Source: an uncultured Mucilaginibacter sp. (GTDB lineage: Bacteria; Bacteroidota; Bacteroidia; Sphingobacteriales; Sphingobacteriaceae). Taken from it: DNA of 64,000 nucleotides. Positions within the stretch are counted from its first letter, which is position 1. Each line of letters starts with the position of its first letter. The stretch spans positions 1-64,000 of the forward strand of contig CAITEP010000040.1 of NCBI GenBank assembly GCA_903891475.1, given 5' to 3'. Below are positions 56,485-64,000 of this stretch, in pieces. A program made the translations under genes and the position numbers. The notes beneath the pieces were generated by a model that made no database searches, was not told the DNA's origin, and worked only from the letters and a program-made list of their open reading frames with translations.

Positions 56485-57045
56485 TTATTTACCCCTTTCC
56501 AAGCCCAAAGCAGTAGGCAAGCCATCCATGCTCACCATGTTTTTTTCGTCGATGTATTCGGCTAAGCCTTCTTCGCCTTTTTGTTCAGCCCATTTAAAAT
56601 GGATGTCCCGGTCGCCTAAAAAATCGAACATCGGCACACCGTAACCGCAGGAAGTTTGTACCAGGTCGATATCGGCCACTATAATTTGGCGCACACTTGG
56701 GAACAAGTTAAAATGCTCGGCATAGGTTTCCCAATCGGCACTCCCCGGAACGATGGTGATGGCATGCCCGTAAAGTCTTAAAATATTCGGCACTTTATCA
56801 AAGGAGCAAAACATGAAGGTAATGCGACCGTTTTCCAGCGTATGCGCCGAGGTTTCATTGCCTGAGCCTACGGTATCAAAATATGCTACCTGGGTATCGT
56901 TGATTACACAAAAGGCATGCAAGCCTTTCGGCGATACATTTACCCTACCTTCTTTTGCCAAAGGTGCCGAGGCCACAAAAAACAAATGTTGCTTTTCGAT
57001 AAAGCTTTTATGCACCTCTGATATACAGTTTGAAAACTTACCCAC
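56485..57045 (-). CDS. Pyridoxamine 5'-phosphate oxidase-fold protein
   Basis: This 186-aa cytoplasmic protein has the split-barrel FMN-binding fold of the PNPOx-like family (HLFFVASAPLAKEGRVNVSP near the start, ENGRITFMFCSFDKVPN in the middle). Members include flavin-dependent reductases and proteins with no proven enzyme role. It is divergent from the SRPBCC gene. Confidence 0.87.
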   Translation of the reverse strand: MGKFSNCISEVHKSFIEKQHLFFVASAPLAKEGRVNVSPKGLHAFCVINDTQVAYFDTVGSGNETSAHTLENGRITFMFCSFDKVPNILRLYGHAITIVPGSADWETYAEHFNLFPSVRQIIVADIDLVQTSCGYGVPMFDFLGDRDIHFKWAEQKGEEGLAEYIDEKNMVSMDGLPTALGLERGK

Positions 57046-57251
57046 ATCAAAAAATTTAATAGCCTAATTTACGAGGTATTTATTTAAGCTGCAGCTTTTT
57101 ATTGAAAATTATATATTCTAAAATCCTTTTAAATAAGGCTGCAATATTTGTACCCATAATGCCAACTCAGGTATCCAAAGCTCGATTTTCTTATCTTTTG
57201 TTATCGTTTTGGGCGATGTGCTTGCTGCAATTTTGTCAAAAATTAAAAGCC

Positions 57252-57767
57252 ATGATGAGCAAATTAAAATTAACAAGCATTTTGTTTATAGCAACCATAA
57301 TGATAGCAAAAGCACAAATCCAACAGATCATGAACACGAAAACAAATTTAACAGCACCTGTAAAATGTAGTAAAAGCATCCTGATTAATGCCCCTGCAAA
57401 AAAAGTATGGGCAGTACTCACAGATATTAACAATTGGGATAAATGGCAACACGAAATAAGCAAACCAAAATTAAATGGCGAACTAAAGGAACAAACATCC
57501 TTTGTTTGGAAAACTGGTGGTGCCAACATAAATTCAACCCTGCATACCGTAAAACCTTATGAAGCTTTGGGTTGGACGGGCCACACCTTTGGTTTATACG
57601 CCATACATAACTGGCAATTGGCGGAGAAAGAAGGTGTAACTCAGGTAACGGTAGACGAAAGTATGCAAGGATTATTGGCCGGCTTGTTCAAAAAGTCGTT
57701 CAATAAAAACCTGGAAACAGGGATGCAACATTGGTTGGAAGCCTTGAAAAAAGAATGCGAAAGATAG
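57252..57767 (+). CDS. SRPBCC-fold (polyketide cyclase/START-like) protein
   Basis: The C-terminal 140 residues form a START-like ligand-binding fold: CSKSILINAPAKKVWAVLTD at the start, DINNWDKW, and VTQVTVDESMQGLLAG near the end. The frame is open from 57102, but its first 50 codons form no known domain. The start MMSKLKLTSILF at 57252 begins a plausible signal peptide, so I prefer it. A leaderless start at the codon for MNTKTNLTAP is also possible. The ligand is unknown. Confidence 0.75.
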   Translation: MMSKLKLTSILFIATIMIAKAQIQQIMNTKTNLTAPVKCSKSILINAPAKKVWAVLTDINNWDKWQHEISKPKLNGELKEQTSFVWKTGGANINSTLHTVKPYEALGWTGHTFGLYAIHNWQLAEKEGVTQVTVDESMQGLLAGLFKKSFNKNLETGMQHWLEALKKECER

Positions 57768-57821
57768 AAACTAGAACACACCAATAAAAACTGCAAAGTT
57801 AAGTAATTGGTTCATTTGGAA

Positions 57822-58293
57822 TTAATAGAGTTTAACAGATCCTATCATCAATATCAATCCAATTGTAGCATAAACTCCAACTATGGTTAATCCGCCTATC
57901 AAAAAACAATGCGCGACACTGCCTTTCTTATATGCTAAAGCTTTTTTGTAAGCAGCCAAACGGAATGCTTTTACGTAAACAGAATCTACTAATAAGGCCG
58001 TGTTTGAAACAAGCTCATTACGAGGCTTAAACAAATCCGAATTTGGATTTTTCCCGCTGGCATTAAACTTTTCTCTATTTGTTCGGGCAAGTCTTATTTT
58101 TCTGGCATCCCATTTGGCATCAATAGTTATTTTGGTATTGTAAGTGATTGAATCTTGTTTAATGGAGTCGCTAGCAAAGTTCCCTCCGCAACGAGTCGTT
58201 AGTGATGCTTTGAGCGAACAATTTGATTGGTACAAAACAAAGCGATAATGCGAAGATCAAAAATAGCGCCTTTGATGTTTGCTCATTTATCAT
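57822..58293 (-). pseudogene. Frameshifted short paralog of the small envelope-protein family
   Basis: Reading from an ATG at 58293 gives a signal peptide and the family start up to SITNDSLRRE, then a stop at 58171-58173. The next frame continues at once with FASDSIKQDSI and the conserved DSVYVKAFRLAAYKKAL, to a stop at 57822. Both halves align with the two intact paralogs (58624 and 59803), so a one-base shift has split the gene. The C-terminal beta-barrel part is missing and replaced by a single membrane helix, so the copy was shortened too. A sequencing error at the shift cannot be excluded. Confidence 0.7.
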
Positions 58294-58623
58294 TATATTT
58301 AATTTTTAGTGTGCAATTTTTTCTTTAACCCCGTGCTTTATAGGTAGTTCTTCTATAGTTTATGGATATGAAAATAAATTTAGGCCTTTGTTATATCATT
58401 TTTAATATCCTTTTTCAAGGCCTCCTCGAGGCTCAAAACAACGTTTCGAGCCTTTATGGATTTACTAATTGTGACTTTGAATAGGGCAAATATTGTTTCC
58501 ATTAGTTATCTATTTGTACTTAGAAGAATTGGCGTTTAAACTGATTTATTTGCTGGCAGATGGCTCCATTAAGCGATATGAAAAAAGAGGTTTTATATTT
58601 TAAAAAAATCAATCAACTATATC
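58294..58623. other. Non-coding gap between paralogs
   Basis: This 330-bp stretch has no gene I can support. One 40-codon minus-strand ORF (58380-58502) is open but has no recognisable domain or start context. The 15-bp palindrome found upstream of the intact paralogs is absent here. Confidence 0.5.
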
Positions 58624-59454
58624 CTATTTTCGTTCATGAGTACTTAGTTTCCCTATAGCCAAACTGAGAGTTATACCGGCAGTTGATTTATTAGTACTTA
58701 AATCAGCATAAGCACCAATACCTAAACCAACAGCTTGACCTATTACCACATAAGCTTGAATTAAAAAGGGAATGCCAATGCCTGAACCACTGGTATTACC
58801 TAACGAAGAATTATCATTTGATTGTGATTGGTCGAAGGCCAATCCAGTAGAGACCACAATAAATGAATATTTTTGTTTAAAAATTTTCCCCAATAAAATG
58901 CTATAGCTTTCTTCACTAGTTCCACCAAACCATGAGGAAGCTAAATGAATATCGGGACTTACTATTAATTGTCTATAAAATTCAAAATTGGCATTCGCAA
59001 ATAAATTTATACCACCTCCATTATCATTTGAACCAAAATTTCCTCCTAAGCCAAATGCTAGCCAGATACATTTTTCAATTTTGGAATTATCATCCAGTGC
59101 TCTTTGATAAGCAGCCTTTCTAAAGGCTTTTACATAAACTGAATCATTAAGGAGAAGGGTATCGGATACGAATTTTTTTTGTGGCTTAAAAAAATCAGAT
59201 TTATTGTTTTTTTCATCCGCTTTAAAACGTATCCCTTGGGCAGGATTAAGATGCTGTTTTCTACTATCCCATCTGGCCAAATTCCGAATTTTTATTGCGT
59301 CTGCAATCGAGTCTTGTTTAATTGAATCCCGAGCAAATGCCTCTCTTCTTAGTGAATCGCGATTAACTTTTTGAGCGAATATTTTACCCGTTCCCAAAAT
59401 ATATAATAAAATAAGTACTAAAATTAGTCTTAATATCGTTTGCTTGTTTCTCAT
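58624..59454 (-). CDS. Small outer-membrane-type protein, paralog A
   Basis: This 276-aa protein has a signal peptide (cleavage near IFAQ), a charged helical linker with repeated DSI elements (RRE, RDSIKQDSI) and the conserved DSVYVKAFRKAAYQRAL. The C-terminal 150 residues consist of alternating strands (WLAFGLGGNFG, IGIPFLIQAYVVIGQAVGLG, STAGITLSLAIGKL), as in small outer-membrane beta-barrels. I know no function for the family. It is closely related to 59803-60669, and its upstream region shares an 84-bp block containing two palindromic sites. Confidence 0.75.
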   Translation of the reverse strand: MRNKQTILRLILVLILLYILGTGKIFAQKVNRDSLRREAFARDSIKQDSIADAIKIRNLARWDSRKQHLNPAQGIRFKADEKNNKSDFFKPQKKFVSDTLLLNDSVYVKAFRKAAYQRALDDNSKIEKCIWLAFGLGGNFGSNDNGGGINLFANANFEFYRQLIVSPDIHLASSWFGGTSEESYSILLGKIFKQKYSFIVVSTGLAFDQSQSNDNSSLGNTSGSGIGIPFLIQAYVVIGQAVGLGIGAYADLSTNKSTAGITLSLAIGKLSTHERK

Positions 59455-59590
59455 CGGATTTAGTTTTATAAATTTTTTTATTCAAATATTTTTTATAAAA
59501 GTCCATTGTAATTTGCTATTCAACAATCGCTAGTTTTAATGATTTTATTCCAAAGCGTTTAATTTTATTCATTAAATTTTCACCCTAACA

Positions 59591-59674
59591 TTTGTTTTGT
59601 AAATATCCTGCTGTAAATCAGCTACATCAATACTCAAATTAAGTATTTGGAACAATTACTCAATTTGAGTAGGC
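59591..59674. promoter_or_regulatory. Conserved control block upstream of paralog A
   Basis: These 84 bp recur at 60775-60858 with one mismatch. Each copy carries two 15-bp palindromes of the form TACTCAAnTTrAGTA; here they are at 59631-59645 and 59657-59671, 26 bp apart. A third form, TACTGAATTTAAGTA, stands upstream of the LuxR-type gene. The site is 136-217 bp before the gene start, fitting an operator. The remainder of the 348-bp gap holds nothing else recognisable. Confidence 0.65.
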
Positions 59675-59802
59675 TAGATTTGGTACTTTATTTTGGAAAA
59701 TTAGCTAGGTTACTACCAACAAATTTTAGGTAACTAACGGGCGCAAAAAATAAAACGGATAAGATTTCAACTAATGGTAGTTGAATTAAAACATTTTTGA
59801 AA

Positions 59803-60669
59803 CTAATCCGTTAATTTTCCATCATGTTTTAACAATCTGCCAAAAGCCAAACTGAGTGAAATACCCGCTGTTGATCTGGCAGCACTCCAAAAAGCATATA
59901 CATGAATACCGAAGCCTACTGTATGAGCAACTACTGAATATCCCTGAATTAATATAGGAATTCCTAACCTCGAAACACTAAGATTACCCAAAGTAGAACC
60001 GATTGTATACTCATTATTATAGGCTAACCCAGAGGATACAGTTATAAATGATGTACGCTTTTTTAATATTTTACCTATTAAAATGCTATAATTTTCTTCA
60101 TCGTGTCCTCCAAATCCTGTCGCATTTAATTGTACATCAGACGTAATCAAGAAAAAATTCGAAAGCTCTAAATTCGCGTTTGTAAACAAATTAATACCAC
60201 CGCCTTCTTCATATGATCCTATATTTGCACCCAATCCAAATGCAAGCCAAAAAGATTTTTCAATTTTTGAATTATCATATACCGCCATTTGATATGCGGC
60301 CATTCTAAATGTTTTTACATAAACTGAATCAAATAGAAAAGCCTTATTGAAAACATATTTACTTTCAGGTTTAAATAAATCAGAATTACTGTTTTTTTTA
60401 TCTGCCATAAATTGCAAATTTTCAGCATGACTTAACCGCTTTCCTCTTGCTTCCAATTTTGCAAAATCTTGGATTCTAGAAACACGTAAAATTGAATCTT
60501 GCTTTATAGAGTCTCTATAAGATTTTTCTCTTCTCAATGAATCACGATTAATACTCTGGGCAAAGATTTTGCTCTCAGTAACCTTGAGTAATAATATAAT
60601 TACCAAGAATAGTCTTAATAGTGCTTGTTTATTTTTCATCAGATTTAGTTTTGTAAATTTTTTATTCAA
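59803..60669 (-). CDS. Small outer-membrane-type protein, paralog B
   Basis: This 288-aa protein is collinear with paralog A: signal peptide (cleavage near IFAQ), RRE and RDSIKQDSI linker, DSVYVKTFRMAAYQMAV, then a beta-rich C-terminus (WLAFGLGANIG, GIPILIQGYSVVAHTVGFG, STAGISLSLAFGRL). The start at 60669 gives ten residues before MKNKQALLRLF; the shorter start at 60639 matches paralog A better and may be the true one. Function unknown. The gene pair and upstream blocks look like one tandem duplication. Confidence 0.75.
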   Translation of the reverse strand: MNKKFTKLNLMKNKQALLRLFLVIILLLKVTESKIFAQSINRDSLRREKSYRDSIKQDSILRVSRIQDFAKLEARGKRLSHAENLQFMADKKNSNSDLFKPESKYVFNKAFLFDSVYVKTFRMAAYQMAVYDNSKIEKSFWLAFGLGANIGSYEEGGGINLFTNANLELSNFFLITSDVQLNATGFGGHDEENYSILIGKILKKRTSFITVSSGLAYNNEYTIGSTLGNLSVSRLGIPILIQGYSVVAHTVGFGIHVYAFWSAARSTAGISLSLAFGRLLKHDGKLTD

Positions 60670-60774
60670 AAAGTTTATAAGAGAGTCATTCGTAATTTTG
60701 TATTCAACAATCGCTAGTTTTAATTATTTTATTTCTAAGCCTTTAATTTTCTGAATTAAATTTTTTACCTAATT

Positions 60775-60858
60775 TTTGTTTTGTAAATATCCTGCTGTAA
60801 ATCAGCCACATCAATACTCAAATTAAGTATTTGGAACAATTACTCAATTTGAGTAGGC
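60775..60858. promoter_or_regulatory. Conserved control block upstream of paralog B
   Basis: This is the second copy of the 84-bp block, one mismatch from 59591-59674. Its palindromes TACTCAAATTAAGTA (60815-60829) and TACTCAATTTGAGTA (60841-60855) keep the same 26-bp spacing. The gap 60670-61040 shows no coding potential. Confidence 0.65.
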
Positions 60859-61040
60859 GGAAATGGGTTTTATATCTTGAAAAATTGGCTCGCATACTGC
60901 TATCTAAGTCTTGCTAGGTTGATAGACATAAAAAAATTAAAACAAATAAGGGATTAACTGTTGGCAATTGAAATGATGAACTTTGAAAGAAGAATGAAAT
61001 TGGGATTTCCTTTTAATGTGGTTTTTTGGTTGAATGGCTT

Positions 61041-61850
61041 TTATATTAAACCAACCAATTTAGCATAGGCAACCACACCAGTAGTATCCATACAACTGGT
61101 TTTTTTTATTAGGTTACGGCGATGGGTATCAACCGTATGCGGACTAATGAATAATTTATCGGCAATATCTTTTGTATCTAAACCTTTGCCAAGCAATTGC
61201 AAAATTTTCATTTCCTGTTCCGAAATCTTTTTGGGTGGATCAATGCATTTATGATCTAGGTTATAATCGAATATAAAGTTATCATCATTGGTAATGATAA
61301 CACCTCCTATAGAATCTTCCCTTTTTATATGATCAACATGGTGAGTGATATTTAGTACTAGGGTAGGCTTAAGATTTTCGTCCATTTCTAAAATAATTGG
61401 TCGATGCAAAATTTGCAGATATTCACCAATTCCATTTTTAAAAAGGTAGTTTAATGAAATATTTACGTTTTTAAAATCAGGTTTATTATGGTCAATACAA
61501 TAGTTTATAATTAATTGCTCAATTAATTCCAAGGTAGCCTGTAAATGTGTGGGATGTATATTTGAAAGCAAGCGCTCCACCCCGTTTTCGGAAGTAAACA
61601 ATGATGGTTCATAGTACGACAAATCCCTTATTCGTTCGCTAACAAATAAAAAGCAATTGGTATAGGCGTTCCATAAAAAAACTGCTACATTATTTTGAAT
61701 GGATATTTCATCCATTAGCTCCATCTTTCTTTTCCAACTCTCTTCAATCGAAGAACTAATATTACTTTGCGGTTTAAGGCTTTCCCAATATTTAGGTAGA
61801 ATATTAACCTTATCAGGCGAAGTTATATCTATATATGGAAAATGTGCCAT
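61041..61850 (-). CDS. LuxR-type HTH regulator with N-terminal sensor-like region
   Basis: This 269-aa regulator has a PAS-like N-terminal region (about 45-170) and a LuxR-type HTH at 208-269: ISEQEMKILQLLGKGLDTKD, then IADKLFISPHTVDTHRRNLI. There is no receiver domain with phospho-Asp. It lies directly upstream, on the same strand, of the two outer-membrane-type paralogs. A 15-bp palindrome of the same kind as theirs stands 54-68 bp before its start, so it may control both itself and them. Confidence 0.82.
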   Translation of the reverse strand: MAHFPYIDITSPDKVNILPKYWESLKPQSNISSSIEESWKRKMELMDEISIQNNVAVFLWNAYTNCFLFVSERIRDLSYYEPSLFTSENGVERLLSNIHPTHLQATLELIEQLIINYCIDHNKPDFKNVNISLNYLFKNGIGEYLQILHRPIILEMDENLKPTLVLNITHHVDHIKREDSIGGVIITNDDNFIFDYNLDHKCIDPPKKISEQEMKILQLLGKGLDTKDIADKLFISPHTVDTHRRNLIKKTSCMDTTGVVAYAKLVGLI

Positions 61851-61903
61851 AGTACTTATAAATTCTTATTATGGAGGATAAAATCACATAAATGTAATTA
61901 AAA

Positions 61904-61918
61904 TACTGAATTTAAGTA
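61904..61918. promoter_or_regulatory. 15-bp palindrome upstream of the LuxR-type gene
   Basis: TACTGAATTTAAGTA has the same form (TACT-AA-TT-AGTA) as the sites at 59631, 59657, 60815 and 60841. It is outside the duplicated 84-bp block, so it is independent evidence for a shared operator. Confidence 0.6.
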
Positions 61919-62014
61919 TTTTAATTTGAAAAAAAAATGCTATTGTTTTTTTTATTGATGACTAAAGGGTGACAATGCATGGTTAATTTTGCAATTGATG
62001 ATATCGTCTCTATC

Positions 62015-62232
62015 TCGTGCAAGCATAAGCGTTGCGATGCTTGTTTGCATTATGCAATGAAAGCTTTTATAGCAATAATATTCAATAAAGCAATTGCTGC
62101 TATTAACACTAATATTTATTATTATTTCGAAAATTAGCGTTGTTATTTAAAAATAATAGCACTTAGTAAATTATCTTAATTAAATAAATAGTTTGCCGGC
62201 ACACAAGCACCGCAACGCTTATGCCTGCACGA
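62015..62232. repeat. 34-bp inverted repeat around an AT-rich spacer
   Basis: Arms at 62015-62048 and 62199-62232 match at 31 of 34 positions and enclose 150 bp of AT-rich DNA without a gene. The layout resembles a small non-autonomous mobile element or a REPIN. No clear target-site duplication was found. It accounts for much of the 598-bp gap 61851-62448. Confidence 0.6.
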
Positions 62233-62278
62233 AAGAGGGCGGCCAAGATCTGTCTTTCTTACAATCTTTCTTTGTCTC

Positions 62279-62341
62279 CGCCCTTTAATTGTTGGTTATA
62301 ATACACAACAACCGCCAACGGATGGAACACCAACAAAGGCA
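62279..62341. repeat. Degenerate REP-like inverted pair
   Basis: The stretch begins GCCCTTTAATTGTTGG and ends CACCAACAAAGGC, the head and tail of the REP family near the RAYT gene (52216, 52861). TTGTTG (62289-62294) can pair with CAACAA (62306-62311). The stem is imperfect, so it may be a decayed REPIN. Confidence 0.45.
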
Positions 62342-62448
62342 CAAAATTTAGATAAATATTAGATATTTACCGAAACCATGCCCCGGTAATTAGGCTGCAT
62401 GTATTTTTGAAAGGGCATACTCCTTTACTCTTGTGCACAAAGTATTGT

Positions 62449-62721
62449 TTATGCTTCTAAAAGCATGTATTTTAAATCGGGTTGTTGGTAAAAATCAGGC
62501 AGGGGGTAACCGTTAAGCAATATGGTTGGCGTGGCGGCAACCTCTGCCATTTTGCACCATGCCTTTTGTTTTTTCATCCTATCAAAAACCTTGGTATTGT
62601 TAGCTAGTGGGTATGTCTTTGCCCAGTCGGTATAGTTTTTTTGCTTTTGGGCATACCAATTGTACAAGGCTTTTTTATAGGTTTCGGTAATAATTACTTT
62701 GGCTATCTTAAATAACAACAT
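62449..62721 (-). pseudogene. C-terminal fragment of a VKOR/thioredoxin-type protein
   Basis: This 90-aa frame matches the end of Bacteroidota proteins that fuse a vitamin K epoxide reductase-like domain to a thioredoxin-like one: KALYNWYAQKQKNYTDWAK, then EVAATPTILLNGYPLPD. The active CxxC and the membrane part are missing, and an in-frame stop closes the frame above the start. So it is a truncated remnant unless translated on its own. It follows the TlpA-like gene by 34 bp. Confidence 0.6.
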
Positions 62722-62755
62722 GGTCTGTAATAATTTAGTTAAATTTTATGTCTTT

Positions 62756-64000
62756 TTATTTTTGGTCATTGATAAGAATATTTAATACAGTTTTGAGCTT
62801 AGAGTCGCTAGGTCTGGGTGCATCTGGGTCAATAATTTTTCCATCCTTGCCAATTAAAATGTAGCGAGGTATTAATTTTAAAACAATTTTTTTTGAAATA
62901 TCTGCTTGTAACCCCTTACTTAATAAAAAGCTCCTGGTAGTATCCATATTTAACTTGATGAAAGACTTTTTCCAGGCCAATGAATCTTTGTCAATGGAAA
63001 GGTAAATAGATTGAAAATTTTTTAGTTTGTACTCGTTCTGAAGTTTAAATGAATAAGGCATTTCATCGTTACATGGGCTACACCAGCTTGCCCAAAAATC
63101 TATATATAAAATTTTACCAGCATTGGCTTTAACCAATTCTGAGATGGGTGACGTAAGACCATCAATTCTTTCAATGTTAGTTAGACTATCTGTATTTAGA
63201 GGGAAATTGTAACTAGCACATTGCAGATACAAGGGATATAAAACGGTATAAAAGTTTTTGTGAACATACCACTTTGGGCTTTGGTTATAAAAGGCTAATA
63301 GCTTGTTAAAATTGCTATGATCTTTTTTATTAAAATAATATTCAAATGCTTCTGCTAAAACTACATCCCGTGTAAGACCTTTATAAGTATGCCTAATAAA
63401 GTTAAAAACATAATCTATTTGTTTATCACTAGGATCATTTTGTTTGTTTTTTACAAATAAATTTATCGTATACTTAAAAATAGCCTGAAAATAATTTGGC
63501 GATAATAGATATTTATCATTAGTTATCGAGGTCGGGGTAACTCCAAAAAAATAGCTTGGAGGAGGAGGGACGGAATTTTGTAATTTTAGATATTTTAAAA
63601 TTAATAACGACAAATATTCATAATGTATTTGTGCATAGGCATAATTTTTAAATATTGGCGTACATTTATATTTTTTCACGTAATTGTTTAAATAAACCTC
63701 CATTTCAGTATAACGGGCATTTAATACTCTTTTATAATTTGGTAACTTTTCTAAACTGTTTGGAAAGTCATTAATTAAAAAAGAACTTAAATTCCTTTTT
63801 TCTTTAAATTTATCTAGTTCAATAAAAAAGTTATATTGGGGTGCATGTCCATTTTCAAAATGCAAATCTGGAAAAGGCCCATTGCCTTTTATGGTGACAA
63901 AAACAGAATCTCCGGGTTCGCAGAAAATAAATTCATTACAAATTCTACCAGCTTGTGCTTGCTGTAGTTCAAATTTTATAACAAAGGTGCTATCTGGTTT
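62756..64000 (-). CDS. TlpA-like thioredoxin-fold protein (5' end beyond the window)
   Basis: The C-terminal 130 residues form a TlpA/ResA-type thioredoxin domain with WCSPC in YIDFWASWCSPCNDEMPYS and the cis-proline region in LKLIPRYILIGKDG. It probably acts as a periplasmic thiol-disulfide reductase. The frame is open to the very end of the window (45 more codons beyond the first possible TTG at 63865), so the gene begins outside. The N-terminal 230 residues visible here match no domain I can name; such extensions occur in Bacteroidota TlpA proteins. Confidence 0.85.
   Translation of the reverse strand, partial: KPDSTFVIKFELQQAQAGRICNEFIFCEPGDSVFVTIKGNGPFPDLHFENGHAPQYNFFIELDKFKEKRNLSSFLINDFPNSLEKLPNYKRVLNARYTEMEVYLNNYVKKYKCTPIFKNYAYAQIHYEYLSLLILKYLKLQNSVPPPPSYFFGVTPTSITNDKYLLSPNYFQAIFKYTINLFVKNKQNDPSDKQIDYVFNFIRHTYKGLTRDVVLAEAFEYYFNKKDHSNFNKLLAFYNQSPKWYVHKNFYTVLYPLYLQCASYNFPLNTDSLTNIERIDGLTSPISELVKANAGKILYIDFWASWCSPCNDEMPYSFKLQNEYKLKNFQSIYLSIDKDSLAWKKSFIKLNMDTTRSFLLSKGLQADISKKIVLKLIPRYILIGKDGKIIDPDAPRPSDSKLKTVLNILINDQK

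Noticed and set aside
57102..57251. N-terminal extension of the SRPBCC protein
   Set aside because: The extra 50 residues form no domain, and an internal start gives a proper signal peptide.
58380..58502. 40-aa minus-strand ORF in the gap between paralogs
   Set aside because: Open and mildly plausible, but without a recognised domain, neighbour overlap or start signal; not listed as a gene.

Overview
The window looks like chromosomal DNA of an AT-rich Bacteroidota, most likely a member of the Sphingobacteriaceae (Mucilaginibacter/Pedobacter type). The grounds are a SusC/SusD pair, LytTR two-component genes, DUF2807, DUF1080, DUF2147 and NhaC-type proteins, the absence of clear Shine-Dalgarno sequences, and signal peptides ending in AQ. 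No rRNA, tRNA or CRISPR array was recognised. The last gene runs off the right edge.

Layout. (1) 149-6959, minus strand: a DUF2807 protein, then a phosphate-uptake operon of porin-pstS-pstC-pstA-pstB-phoU with hairpins between its modules. (2) 7317-10534: a GNAT acetyltransferase, an exported GH32 fructan hydrolase and a possible HTH regulator. A strong 28-bp palindrome lies between the regulator and the SusC gene. (3) 10931-27398, plus strand: SusC, SusD, a Tat-exported flavin amine oxidase, two aldehyde dehydrogenases, GABA transaminase, an NhaC-type antiporter, two GNATs, a second class III aminotransferase and an amidohydrolase. On paper the enzymes take putrescine to succinate through GABA. 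(4) 27520-31182: a DUF155/RMD1-like protein, an AbiH-type defence gene, a DUF1080 protein and a DOPA-dioxygenase-like enzyme. (5) 31371-37961: a LytS/LytTR two-component pair beside a TolC-adaptor-permease-ATPase export operon, with a 20-bp-period direct repeat between them that looks like the LytTR operator. (6) 38135-44257: a minus-strand cluster of oxidoreductases (cupin, NAD-binding protein, two aldo/keto reductases, SDR, acetyltransferase, DUF4440) divergent from an AraC regulator. (7) 44258-47320: an AT-rich accessory patch with a PDDEXK-like protein, two surface-type small proteins, the remnant of a DUF1016/YhcG gene, and a small-ORF/DUF6169 pair. (8) 47321-57767: an orphan molybdopterin dehydrogenase large subunit, an S41 peptidase, a RelE/ParE-type toxin-antitoxin pair, a REP-associated transposase (RAYT) between inverted REP hairpins, a GH13 glucosidase, a tannase-like esterase, a PNPOx-fold protein and an SRPBCC protein. 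(9) 57822-61850, minus strand: a LuxR-type regulator and three paralogous small outer-membrane-type proteins, one of them frameshifted. A 15-bp palindrome occurs upstream of the regulator and twice upstream of each intact paralog. (10) 61851-64000: a non-coding stretch with a 34-bp inverted repeat, a truncated VKOR/thioredoxin gene and a TlpA-like thioredoxin cut by the window edge.

The most promising less-described units are the LuxR/paralog/15-bp-palindrome locus, the SusCD-linked amine-to-succinate cluster with its divergent palindrome, and the LytTR export operon with its direct-repeat operator. All functional assignments come from reading the sequence and remembered family motifs; no database search was possible.
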